Assembly (NCBI GenBank): GCA_007128345.1
Contig: SKXS01000169.1
Span: forward strand, 1 to 14,223
Direction of reading: 5' to 3'
Source of the DNA: Spirochaetia bacterium
GTDB lineage: Bacteria > Spirochaetota > Spirochaetia > PWKH01
Length of the DNA: 14,223 nt
Shown here: positions 6,359 through 14,128 of the stretch, in pieces
Numbering within the stretch: position 1 is the first letter of the stretch
How the letters are laid out: every line of letters begins with the position of its first letter
Notes under the pieces: model-generated
Told to the model about the DNA's origin: nothing
The model's input: the letters and a program-made list of their open reading frames with translations, nothing else
Databases searched by the model: none
Program-made: the position numbers and the translations under genes

Positions 6359-7450
6359 ATGATGCAGCAGGTTCGAGTCGGCTGGGAAGAATTAGTGAGG
6401 TTTACCCGGGGGGTGTTTCTCTCCCTCGGGGCAGGGGACGAAGAGGCGGCAGATTCAGCGGACATACTCGTGGCGGCGGATGCCAAGGGGATCGTGAGCC
6501 ACGGTACGGCCCGTTTAAGACGGTACGTGAACGGAGTCCTTGCAGAAATTATGGTGCCCCGAACTCCCTTCACCGTACTGCAGGAGACCCCGATTTCCCT
6601 CACCGTTGACGCGAACGGCGCCATGGGACTCCATGTGAGCAAGCAGGTCATGGAGCGGGTTATTCGTAAGGCGCACGATGCCGGTGCCGCATTCGCTTCC
6701 GTGCGGGATTCAAACCATTTCGGTATAGCCGGCTACTACGCACAGATGGCTCTCGAACATGATATGATTGGGATTGCCATGACCAATACCGCAGCGCTCG
6801 GGGTTCCCACCTTCGGGCGGGAAGTGTATTTCGGCACAAATCCGATTGCCGTAGCGGTCCCCGCATCCAGAGAGGCTCCGTTCATCCTTGACATGTCCAC
6901 CACCGTGGTGACCCGGGGCAAGGTGGAGACCTATGCCCGTGAGGGAGGGTCACTGCCGAACGGCTGGGCTGTCGATATCCAGGGGCTGCCGACAGGCGAT
7001 GCATCAACTCTGCTGAATACCATGCTCCACCAGCTGGGCGGGGGAATCCTTCCCCTCGGAGGCTCTGGGGAACTCCATGGAGGACATAAGGGATACGGAC
7101 TTGCCGTGCTTGTGGACATTTGTACCGCCCTGTTCTCAGGAGGAACCTTCGGCCGGGCGGTGATGGACAGTGCTGAGACATCAGCCCGGGTATGTCATTT
7201 CTTCGGAGCAGTCCGCATAGACCGCTTCAGGAAGCCCGACGAGTTCAAGGCGGATATGGACCGAATGCTTGCCGATCTCGTGCAGGCAGTGCCTGCTGAA
7301 GGGGAGAAGCGGATATTCTACGCCGGACTCAAGGAGCACTTGCATGAAGAGGAGTGCCGCAAACTCGGAATTCCTCTTTCCGTGAAAGTCTACCAGCAGC
7401 TGCTTGACATAGCTGATCAGCAGGGAGTCATGCCCCCGGAGAAACTGTGA
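6359..7450 (+). CDS. Ldh2-family NAD(P)-dependent 2-hydroxyacid dehydrogenase
   Basis: The family (malate/L-lactate/ureidoglycolate/sulfolactate dehydrogenase, non-Rossmann fold) interconverts 2-hydroxyacids and 2-oxoacids in the cytoplasm. The 363-aa length is typical. Motifs present are SHGTARLRRY (residues 47-56), SNHFGIAGYYAQ with the catalytic His120 (118-129), FGTNPIAVAVPA (158-169), LDMSTTVVTRGKVE (177-190), LPNGWAVD (199-206) and GGHKGYGLA (241-249). Substrate specificity cannot be read from these motifs: lactate, malate and (2R)-3-sulfolactate (ComC type) are candidates. AAGGAG at 6348-6353 precedes two consecutive ATGs (6359 and 6362), and the second has the better spacing (8 nt versus 5), so the first residue is uncertain. 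An FAH-family gene follows. Confidence 0.9.
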   Translation: MMQQVRVGWEELVRFTRGVFLSLGAGDEEAADSADILVAADAKGIVSHGTARLRRYVNGVLAEIMVPRTPFTVLQETPISLTVDANGAMGLHVSKQVMERVIRKAHDAGAAFASVRDSNHFGIAGYYAQMALEHDMIGIAMTNTAALGVPTFGREVYFGTNPIAVAVPASREAPFILDMSTTVVTRGKVETYAREGGSLPNGWAVDIQGLPTGDASTLLNTMLHQLGGGILPLGGSGELHGGHKGYGLAVLVDICTALFSGGTFGRAVMDSAETSARVCHFFGAVRIDRFRKPDEFKADMDRMLADLVQAVPAEGEKRIFYAGLKEHLHEEECRKLGIPLSVKVYQQLLDIADQQGVMPPEKL

Positions 7451-7507
7451 GGCTCCGCAGAAACGCTTCGGCGGGGACGATGGGGGAAAACCGGGAAATG
7501 CAACCGA

Positions 7508-7558
7508 CGGTATGGGGGCAGCGTACATGCATACCGCACTGGTAAGATGCAGCTGCAT
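7508..7558. repeat. Dyads in the leader between the dehydrogenase and the FAH gene
   Basis: CGGTATG (7508-7514) and CATACCG (7530-7536) are perfect 7-bp arms around 15 nt. ATGCAGCTGCAT (7547-7558) is a perfect 12-bp palindrome. Neither is followed by T residues. They occupy the 257-bp gap after the Ldh2-type gene and may be a termination or protein-binding region. Confidence 0.4.
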
Positions 7559-7620
7559 ACAGCGTTGCTGATGGCTGCCGATGCCATGATGCTCTTGCGC
7601 TGTGCAGGCAAACCCGGTAC

Positions 7621-7642
7621 TATAATTTTCAGATATTGAAAA
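7621..7642 (+). promoter_or_regulatory. Consensus -10 box overlapped by an operator-like palindrome
   Basis: TATAAT at 7621-7626 is a perfect -10 hexamer. The nearest -35 candidate, TTGCGC at 7595-7600, is 20 bp away, which is poor and suggests help from an activator. Immediately downstream, TTTTCA (7626-7631) and TGAAAA (7637-7642) form a dyad with a 5-bp spacer. It overlaps the end of the -10 and covers the expected start near 7633. This is a classic repressor position for control of the FAH gene. Confidence 0.45.
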
Positions 7643-7707
7643 GCATCACCGGATTCCTTTGAAAGATGTTAGTCGTGATGTGAAGCTCGCCTATGAGGAG
7701 GCAGGAA

Positions 7708-8328
7708 ATGAAGTTTATCTGTATTGGCAAGAACTACCTTGCTCACGCAAAGGAACTTGACAGCGATGTGCCGGAAGAGCCCATGTTCTTCTTCAAGCCC
7801 GATAACGCAGTGCCGTCACAGGTCGGCTCGTTCCCCTATCCGGACTTTTCACAGGATGTGCATTACGAGGTGGAACTGGTAGTGCTCATTGATGCGCCAG
7901 TCAGGAATGTAACAGAATCGGAGGCATCCAGCTGCTACTCGAAGGTTTCCGTGGGAATCGACTTTACTGCAAGAGACCTGCAGCGTCTCCAGAAGGACCG
8001 CGGCTATCCCTGGGAGATCTGCAAATCCTTTGAGGATTCCGCGCCGGTGGGGCAATGGGTACCCCTGGATACCCTCAGCAAAGGCATCCAGGACCTGACC
8101 ATCGAACTTCGGGTAAACGGGAAGGTACGTCAGCTGGGAAATACCCGCGACATGGTGTTCTCCGTAAACCGCCTGATATCCCATGTGTCCCGGTATGTCA
8201 CCCTGGACCGAGGCGATGTGCTCATGACCGGAACTCCTGAGGGAATCGGTGCGGTGGTGCCCGGAGATGTGCTGGAGGCGTTTCTGGAACAGGAAAAGCT
8301 GCTTACGGTTACCGTTACAGAGCCGTAA
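7708..8328 (+). CDS. FAH-family hydrolase/tautomerase (FAHD1-like)
   Basis: The 206-aa single-domain protein belongs to the fumarylacetoacetase C-terminal superfamily. Its small members act as acylpyruvate hydrolases, oxaloacetate decarboxylases or tautomerases, or in aromatic meta-cleavage pathways. Key parts are the start CIGKNYLAHAKEL (5-17), FFFKPDNAV (27-35), HYEVELV (52-58) with metal ligands Glu54 and Glu56, Asp85 as third ligand (GIDFTARDLQ), and GTPEGIG (175-181). All three magnesium ligands are intact. I chose ATG at 7708 because AGGAGG lies six bases upstream at 7696-7701. An in-frame ATG at 7693 overlaps that Shine-Dalgarno and is unlikely to be used. A promoter with an operator-like dyad lies upstream. 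Confidence 0.88.
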   Translation: MKFICIGKNYLAHAKELDSDVPEEPMFFFKPDNAVPSQVGSFPYPDFSQDVHYEVELVVLIDAPVRNVTESEASSCYSKVSVGIDFTARDLQRLQKDRGYPWEICKSFEDSAPVGQWVPLDTLSKGIQDLTIELRVNGKVRQLGNTRDMVFSVNRLISHVSRYVTLDRGDVLMTGTPEGIGAVVPGDVLEAFLEQEKLLTVTVTEP

Positions 8329-8357
8329 TCATACCCCGTCTGTCCAGTCGATGAGGC

Positions 8358-8385
8358 TTGCCTGGGATATTAGGTGTGGTATAAT
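8358..8385 (+). promoter_or_regulatory. Extended -10 promoter producing a probable leaderless mRNA
   Basis: TTGCCT (8358-8363, 4/6) lies 16 bp from a perfect TATAAT (8380-8385), which is preceded by TGG at 8377-8379 as an extended -10. The six-base discriminator CCCGGT ends at 8391, placing the expected +1 at the A of the ATG at 8392. No Shine-Dalgarno precedes that ATG. The promoter lies in the 63-bp gap after the FAH gene. Confidence 0.65.
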
Positions 8386-8391
8386 CCCGGT

Positions 8392-11300
8392 ATGACGGAT
8401 GCCGACCGCAACCATCGTAGTGCAGGCGCAAAAGCTGTAGTGCTTGCAGACTTGCATTGTCACTCTGACGCGAGCGACGGCAGCTATACCCCTGCCCGCA
8501 TTGCCGCAATGCTCGCAGAGGCGGGGGTCAGCTACGCTTCTCTTACCGATCATCACTCACTTGCAGGACTTATGGCTTTCCACCGGGCTGCATCCAAGCG
8601 GGGCATTACCGACATTGCCGGGGTGGAAATAAGCGCATCCCTTGACGATGCGGAGATTCACCTCCTTGCCTACGGGTTTGACCCGGAAAGCCGGGTGCTC
8701 CATAAGCTCTTCGACGGGAATCATGATGCCTACCAGGCAATTTCCTCCATACATGAAGCCGGGGGAATTGTGTTTTTGGCTCATCCCCTCCAGACAGGAT
8801 GGAGCGGTGATGTCCTGGAGGCGCAGATGGAACGCCTGGTTGACGCTGGCCTTGACGGGATTGAGGCGTACTACAAGCCCTATGCCCCTGAAGTGCGTGA
8901 AGAGCTGGCGGAACTTGCCGAGAAGCTGAATATCATGACCTGCGGGGGAAGCGACTACCACAGCCCGAACGGTACAGAAACCGCTTCCCTTGGTATTGAA
9001 TTCCCGGCTGACCAGTGGAAGCGGTTTTCCCGGGCCTTAAGCGAGCACGCGAAGAATGCCCTGCACACCAGGGCGTTGGCGAAGGAGCGCCAGGAAGCCC
9101 GTATTGAGATGAACTGGCGGTGGCTGGTAACCCGAATCGTGCTGCCGTCGTTTTTTGTCATTGCATTCTTCATCTCTCTCATATTCGGCATGATCATACC
9201 AACCATGGAAGAGCGCCTCATGGAGCGCAAGCGTGAAATGACTACCGAGCTGACCAACTCGGCATGGAGCATACTCTCAGACTATGAACGGGAAGTGCGT
9301 GAAGGCAAGATTTCCATCGAGGAGGCGCAGCAGGCTGCGGTGGAGCGCATCCGGCGCATCCGGTATGGTCCGGAGGGAATGAACTACTTCTGGATCACCG
9401 ACATGCATCCCCGGATGGTAATGCACCCGTACCGGGAGGATCTCGAGGGGTCTGACCTTTCGGACTTCACCGATCCGGAGGGCGTGCGTCCCTTTGTTGA
9501 ATTTGTCTCGGCAGTGCGGAAACAATCATCCGGCTATGTCCGCTATGTATGGCAGTGGCATGATGACCCTGAACGGCTGGAGGCAAAGGAATCATACGTC
9601 CGCGGATTTGCTCCCTGGGGGTGGATCATCGGGACCGGTCTCTACGTTGAAGATGTCCGTCAGGAGATTGACGGGATTACCCGCCGCATGGTGGATCTCT
9701 CCTTTGCCGTGGTGGTGGTTGCCGCGATGCTGCTGCTTACCATCGCCTACCAGAGCCTTAAGATTGAGCGCAGACGCAGCGAGGCTGAGCAGGACCTCCA
9801 TAGGTCTCACGAGCGCTACCGTACATTGGTCGAATCGGCGGCCAGCGGGGTGCTGCTGCTTTCGGGGCCAAGGTGCGCCTACGCCAACCGCAAGCTTCTT
9901 GATATGCTCGGCTACCGTTCACCGGAACTCGCATTCCTTGACATCGATGACATCCTTGTCGGCAGCGACGATACCTCTGCACGTTCTGCGCTTGCGCGCA
10001 TTGAAAAAGGGGAGGAGATCATCGAGCCTGTTGAAGCAAGGCTCAGGCGCAAGGATGGAAGGACCGTTCCCATTCTCATATCATCCACCCAGGTGACCTT
10101 TGCAGGAAATGACGGCATGCTGCTGAGCATCCAGGATATTACCCGGCACCGGACGATGCAGTCGGAGGCGGAACGGGACCGCCTGTTCGCTCAGCTGCAG
10201 GCTTCCCAGCTCTTCCTGACTGAGCCGGTGAGAAACTCCATGGAGGCCCCCGTATCTTGTGATCTCAATGATACCATAGCTAAAGCCGTCAGCCTCATGG
10301 GTAAACATGGTACCGATGCGATTACCATCCTGGGAGGTGAAGGGGAACTGGTGGGCATCATTACTGACCATGACATCAGGGAACGGGTAGTTGCAGGTAA
10401 ACTCGATACCGCGCTGCCGGTGTCGAGAATTATGAGCGCGCCGGTGGTATCAATCAGCGAGGATGCTCCGGTATTTGAGGCATTCCTGCTGGAGCGGGAG
10501 CGTCAGGTAGAGCACTTGGCGGTAACCGATGACGCTGGTCACCTGACGGGTATGATCAGGAGCAGCAGGACGGTCCGCCCCGAGCGGTATTCTCTGGTGG
10601 TGCTTATCCAGCAGTTTAGGCGGTCTCGGACCGTGGATGAACTTGCTTCTTGCCATGAGCGGATCCCCTCGCTGATCAGTTCTCTGGTGGAATCGGGAGC
10701 GCTGCCCCGGCATGTCTGTCACGTGCTTACCGGGGCTTTTGATGCTGCGGCCTGCCAGGTGATCTCGCTTATGATCCAGGAACTGGGTTCACCTCCGCTT
10801 CCCTTCGCGTTCGTCGCGTTGGGTAGCGAAGCGCGGAAGGAGCAGACCCTTGCGACTGACCAGGATAACGCAATAATCTACAGCGACTCACCTGATACCC
10901 CAGGCGCCCGGGAATATTTCCTGAAGCTGGGCAGGTTGATCTGCGATGCCCTGCACCAGCTCGGCTACCGCTACTGCCGGGGCGGGAACATGGCAAAGCA
11001 TGAAGAGTGGAACCAGCCGCTGTCCCAGTGGAAAGAGTACTTCTCACAGTGGATCGCTGAACCGGACAGCAGGGCGTTGGCCAGCTGCAACGTCTTCTTC
11101 GACCATCGGTGCATCTTCGGCGACTTCAGCCTGGTGCAGGAGCTTCGCGGTCATATCAGCAGGGAGATTGCAGCCCATCCCGCATTCCTCTCGCACATGG
11201 CCCGCAATACCCTCCGCTATAAACCTCCCGTCGGACTGTTCGGCAAGATTGTTACCGGCACTGCAGGGGAAGCGCCGAACATGTTCAATGTGAAGGAGGC

Positions 11301-11625
11301 TATGCTTCCTATCGTCAACTTTGCCAGGCTCTACGCGCTCAAGCACCAGATAGATGAGACCAATACCTTCGACCGACTCATGCATCTGCGGGATTCCGGC
11401 ATGCTCCAGGAAGAGAGCTGGAGGGGAATAACACAAGCCTACAGCCACCTCATGCAGCTGCGTTTCCGCAGACAGCTCGAGATGATCATGGGAGCCATGG
11501 ACCCGGATAACTCGGTAAATCCCGATACCCTCACCCAGATTGACCACGGTATGCTCAAGCACTCCTTCTCCCAGATCACGGTGATCCAGAAGAAGGTGAG
11601 TCTTGAGTTCCAGGGAACTGTGTAG
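8392..11625 (+). CDS. PHP-Cache-PAS-CBS-DUF294 membrane signalling protein
   Basis: The 1077-aa frame is continuous. Residues 17-235 form a PHP phosphoesterase domain (YciV/TrpH-like) with every metal motif: LHCHSDASDG (21-30), TDHHS (52-56), GVEIS, AHP (130-132) and GGSDYH (185-190). A membrane helix (246-270) follows. Then comes an extracytoplasmic single Cache domain (about 271-432: NYFWITDMHPRMVMHPY, then WGWIIGTGLYVEDV), and a second helix (434-454) with positive residues after it. The cytoplasmic rest is PAS (470-588), a CBS pair (608-730), a DUF294 nucleotidyltransferase with GSEARKEQTLATDQDN (811-826; Asp823 and Asp825 as metal ligands) and DUF294_C (895-1065; CRGGNMAKHEEWNQPLSQW at its border). 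I infer reversible nucleotidylation, or cleavage of a nucleotide signal, controlled by an external ligand. ATG 8392 is preferred: GTG 8374 lies inside the promoter. The 3' end converges with the symporter gene across 4 bp. Confidence 0.88.
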   Translation: MTDADRNHRSAGAKAVVLADLHCHSDASDGSYTPARIAAMLAEAGVSYASLTDHHSLAGLMAFHRAASKRGITDIAGVEISASLDDAEIHLLAYGFDPESRVLHKLFDGNHDAYQAISSIHEAGGIVFLAHPLQTGWSGDVLEAQMERLVDAGLDGIEAYYKPYAPEVREELAELAEKLNIMTCGGSDYHSPNGTETASLGIEFPADQWKRFSRALSEHAKNALHTRALAKERQEARIEMNWRWLVTRIVLPSFFVIAFFISLIFGMIIPTMEERLMERKREMTTELTNSAWSILSDYEREVREGKISIEEAQQAAVERIRRIRYGPEGMNYFWITDMHPRMVMHPYREDLEGSDLSDFTDPEGVRPFVEFVSAVRKQSSGYVRYVWQWHDDPERLEAKESYVRGFAPWGWIIGTGLYVEDVRQEIDGITRRMVDLSFAVVVVAAMLLLTIAYQSLKIERRRSEAEQDLHRSHERYRTLVESAASGVLLLSGPRCAYANRKLLDMLGYRSPELAFLDIDDILVGSDDTSARSALARIEKGEEIIEPVEARLRRKDGRTVPILISSTQVTFAGNDGMLLSIQDITRHRTMQSEAERDRLFAQLQASQLFLTEPVRNSMEAPVSCDLNDTIAKAVSLMGKHGTDAITILGGEGELVGIITDHDIRERVVAGKLDTALPVSRIMSAPVVSISEDAPVFEAFLLERERQVEHLAVTDDAGHLTGMIRSSRTVRPERYSLVVLIQQFRRSRTVDELASCHERIPSLISSLVESGALPRHVCHVLTGAFDAAACQVISLMIQELGSPPLPFAFVALGSEARKEQTLATDQDNAIIYSDSPDTPGAREYFLKLGRLICDALHQLGYRYCRGGNMAKHEEWNQPLSQWKEYFSQWIAEPDSRALASCNVFFDHRCIFGDFSLVQELRGHISREIAAHPAFLSHMARNTLRYKPPVGLFGKIVTGTAGEAPNMFNVKEAMLPIVNFARLYALKHQIDETNTFDRLMHLRDSGMLQEESWRGITQAYSHLMQLRFRRQLEMIMGAMDPDNSVNPDTLTQIDHGMLKHSFSQITVIQKKVSLEFQGTV

Positions 11626-11629
11626 GGCC

Positions 11630-13705
11630 TTATGCAGAGGCAGGCCGCTTCTTTTGGGTCGCCAGGGAAACAAGCACCAGCGTGATGAAGCTCAGGGGAA
11701 TCGATACAATACCCGGCTGGTTGATGGGCATGGGTGCCCCTGCAGGATCCAGGCCGTAGCGTGCCCACATGTCCGGACTCAGGAGGATGAGTCCCACCGA
11801 AAGAATGATGCCTACAAGGATTGACGCGATGATGCCCGGGGCGGTTGTCTTCTTCCAGAAGAGCATGAACAGCAGGGAAGGCAGGTTTGCTGAGGCCGCC
11901 ACGGCAAACGCCCAGCCTACCAGGAAGGAGACGTTCATATCCCTGAACGCGATGCCCAGTACAATCCCGATCACTCCGACGACGATGGCTACTACCCGTC
12001 CAGTGAGTACCTTGGAACGGTCGGAAAACTCCCTTCTCATGAGGTTCCCCATGAGGTCATGGGCTACGGCTCCCGATGCGGCCATGATCAGGCCGGAAAC
12101 GGTGGCAAGCACGGTGGTGAATGCGATCCCGGATATCATGGCAAAAAGCACCTCTCCGAAGCTTCTGGCAAGCAGGGGGGCGCTCATGTTGCTAGTCTCC
12201 GGGTTGATTGCACCTGAAGCCAGGGCGCCAACGCCGAGGTACATTGTGAGTATGTAGAACAGACCGATGCCTGCAATAGCTACAATGGTAGATTTTCTGG
12301 CTGCTTCAGCGCTCGGGACGGTATAGTACCGTATGAGTATGTGGGGAAGCGCCGAGGTTCCGAAGAAGAGGGCGAGCATGAGTGAAATAAAGTTGAGCCG
12401 GTTCAGTAGGGTTGTGAAAGCAGGTTCCCCTTCCCGGGCTTCCAGCGGGAACATAAGTCCTGGTCGCATAAAGACATCACCGCTGGTGGGTTTTTCATAG
12501 TAGATAGTGATCTGCTCACCCGTCTCATCGGTAAATGCTGTATGCATGGGACGCTGCACCACCGTGGAGCGGTCAGATAAGATGCTCAGCAGCCTCACTG
12601 GTCCTACGGAACCGGTGCTTTCCCCGTAATCTTCAGGAATCTGCGAAACATAGCCCATCTGGCGCAGCCTGTTGGAAGCGCTCTCGGGTCCTCCGTTGAC
12701 CAGCGAGTTCCCGTCCGGCAGGATTGTGCGGTTCTGGGTCTCCACCAAGACGCCTCTGTCCTTATCCAGGAGCCACCACTGGTTTACCATAACCACAGGC
12801 CGTCCGTACGGCTGATCAAAACGCCAGGGATATCCGTCAGGCGGGGGAGAATCAAAGGAGACGGTACGTCCCATGATGATCGCACTCCAGGTCTGGTCAA
12901 CTCCTTCCACTGCGGGATAGGGCCGCTCCACACGATAGAACACCAGGCTCTCCTTTCCGGTGTGCCGGTCGATGACCGCATGTCGCCCGGTAACCCTGGC
13001 ATAGGGCAGCGCAACCTGCGGGATATCCCCAGAAAGATCTATCGCTGTTTCTTCAAACCGATAGCTTTCAAGTCCCTGAGTTCCTTCTTCGCTGGGCAGG
13101 TCAGCGGTATGCACGCCCCGGGCAAGTACCGCAATTGTGAGTATAGTGGCGAAGGTGAGCAGGAGTCCTCCATTGAAGAACTGCACGTAGGTGGTAGAGG
13201 TCATACCCCCGCCGGCAACAATGAGGATGACCACGGTTCCCACGATGATCACTCCCCAGTAATGGGGGATCCCAAGCAGCGGTTCTACGAGTACGCCCGC
13301 ACCGACCATCTGGGGAACGAGGTAGAACAGCGATACCACCAGTACGCTCAGACCGGCAGCCAGCTGGATGCCGGGTCTGCTGAACTTACGGTTCAGGGCG
13401 TCGGAAAAGGTGAAGGTCCCCATCCGCTTCATGGGTTCGGCAATCACGAAAAGAGCGACAATCCATCCGGCAAGGAATCCGATTGAGTAGAGAAATCCAT
13501 CATAACCGAAGAAAGCAATGAGTCCGCATATGCCCAGAAAGCTGGCTACTGACAGGTAGCCGCCTGCAAAGGCGATTCCATTGACACCCCAGTGTATGGA
13601 GCTGTTGGCCACAAAGTAGCCGCCTACGCTTCGTGCCTTACGGCTTGTATGTGTGGAGACCGCCAGGACCAGTGCGACGAATACTACGAATACAGCAATT
13701 GCCAT
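11630..13705 (-). CDS. Sodium:solute symporter, ActP-like, with enlarged loop
   Basis: This inner-membrane transporter of the solute:sodium symporter family is closest to cation/acetate symporters (ActP). It should import a monocarboxylate such as acetate, lactate or pyruvate with Na+ or H+. Hallmarks are SIHWGVNGIAFAGGYLSVASFLG (36-58), VPQMVGAGVLVEPLLG (130-145), MTSTTYVQFFNG (168-179), GTSALPHILIRYYTVPSA (449-466) and VSGLIMAASGAVAHDLMGNL (536-555). It is 691 aa against about 550 for ActP. The excess is a hydrophilic segment between helices, about residues 198-436, which is much longer than the usual loop. ATG at 13705 follows AGGAG by six bases, and the upstream gene's TAG stop is part of that Shine-Dalgarno. 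It is the second gene of an operon with the DUF485 protein and converges with the DUF294 protein gene. Confidence 0.9.
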   Translation of the reverse strand: MAIAVFVVFVALVLAVSTHTSRKARSVGGYFVANSSIHWGVNGIAFAGGYLSVASFLGICGLIAFFGYDGFLYSIGFLAGWIVALFVIAEPMKRMGTFTFSDALNRKFSRPGIQLAAGLSVLVVSLFYLVPQMVGAGVLVEPLLGIPHYWGVIIVGTVVILIVAGGGMTSTTYVQFFNGGLLLTFATILTIAVLARGVHTADLPSEEGTQGLESYRFEETAIDLSGDIPQVALPYARVTGRHAVIDRHTGKESLVFYRVERPYPAVEGVDQTWSAIIMGRTVSFDSPPPDGYPWRFDQPYGRPVVMVNQWWLLDKDRGVLVETQNRTILPDGNSLVNGGPESASNRLRQMGYVSQIPEDYGESTGSVGPVRLLSILSDRSTVVQRPMHTAFTDETGEQITIYYEKPTSGDVFMRPGLMFPLEAREGEPAFTTLLNRLNFISLMLALFFGTSALPHILIRYYTVPSAEAARKSTIVAIAGIGLFYILTMYLGVGALASGAINPETSNMSAPLLARSFGEVLFAMISGIAFTTVLATVSGLIMAASGAVAHDLMGNLMRREFSDRSKVLTGRVVAIVVGVIGIVLGIAFRDMNVSFLVGWAFAVAASANLPSLLFMLFWKKTTAPGIIASILVGIILSVGLILLSPDMWARYGLDPAGAPMPINQPGIVSIPLSFITLVLVSLATQKKRPASA

Positions 13706-13714
13706 GTGAATCTC

Positions 13715-13996
13715 CTATGTGCCGGGTGTGTCTTTGGGGATCCCTCCAGCAGATGGAGTACGGCAGAGGTGATTGTATACGAGGGCAAAGAGTATGGCGA
13801 TGAGGATAAGTCCCAGACCGTAGGCGACAGCGAGGTTCAGCCCGAAGAGGGCTCTCGCTCCCATCAATGCCGGCCTGAATACGCTGAGTACAACAAATCC
13901 TCCATAAACAATTGAGTAGAGTACCGTCATCCTGACGCCGATGACAGTCTTGCGGCGCTCATACGCAGCTTCCGAGGCCGACACATGCTGGGTCAT
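13715..13996 (-). CDS. DUF485 (YjcH-like) small membrane protein
   Basis: The 93-aa protein has two hydrophobic segments (about residues 22-44 and 50-76) after a charged start with AYERRKTVIGVRM, the usual DUF485 pattern. DUF485 proteins such as YjcH are encoded immediately upstream of ActP-type symporters and are thought to be accessory subunits; no biochemical role is firmly set. ATG at 13996 is preceded by GGAGG with five-base spacing, which overrides a longer open frame reaching 14092 that would cross the promoter. Only 9 bp separate its stop from the symporter start, so the two should be co-transcribed and translationally coupled. Confidence 0.85.
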   Translation of the reverse strand: MTQHVSASEAAYERRKTVIGVRMTVLYSIVYGGFVVLSVFRPALMGARALFGLNLAVAYGLGLILIAILFALVYNHLCRTPSAGGIPKDTPGT

Positions 13997-14035
13997 CACA
14001 GCCTCCTTGGGTGCCTGTTGGCAGTAAATGATAAA

Positions 14036-14064
14036 AATATAGTAGCACGGATTGTATCTGAGAA
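14036..14064 (-). promoter_or_regulatory. Promoter for the DUF485-symporter operon
   Basis: On the minus strand, TTCTCA (14059-14064, 4/6) is 17 bp from TATATT (14036-14041, 5/6). A/T-tracts lie just upstream (14063-14077) and could act as an UP element. The start would be near 14029, giving a 33-nt leader with GGAGG before the DUF485 ATG. Confidence 0.5.
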
Positions 14065-14128
14065 AAACATTTTTTTCGTACCTGACTCTCATTCAATGGA
14101 TATGAAGCGGAAGGGAACATAGGATGAG

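Noticed and set aside
8374..8391. Upstream GTG start for the large signalling protein
   Set aside because: It lies within the spacer of the promoter, upstream of the expected transcription start.
11626..11656. GGCCT/AGGCC arms followed by CTTCTTTT as a terminator between the converging genes
   Set aside because: The stem is only 5 bp with an 11-nt loop and the T-tract is broken and five bases away, so it is too weak to call.
11769..12257. Plus-strand open frame (162 codons) inside the symporter gene
   Set aside because: It is the mirror of a hydrophobic transporter coding region and lacks a ribosome site.
12962..13486. Plus-strand open frame (174 codons) inside the symporter gene
   Set aside because: Its composition (His, Gly, Glu rich, with no domain) is typical of an antisense shadow.
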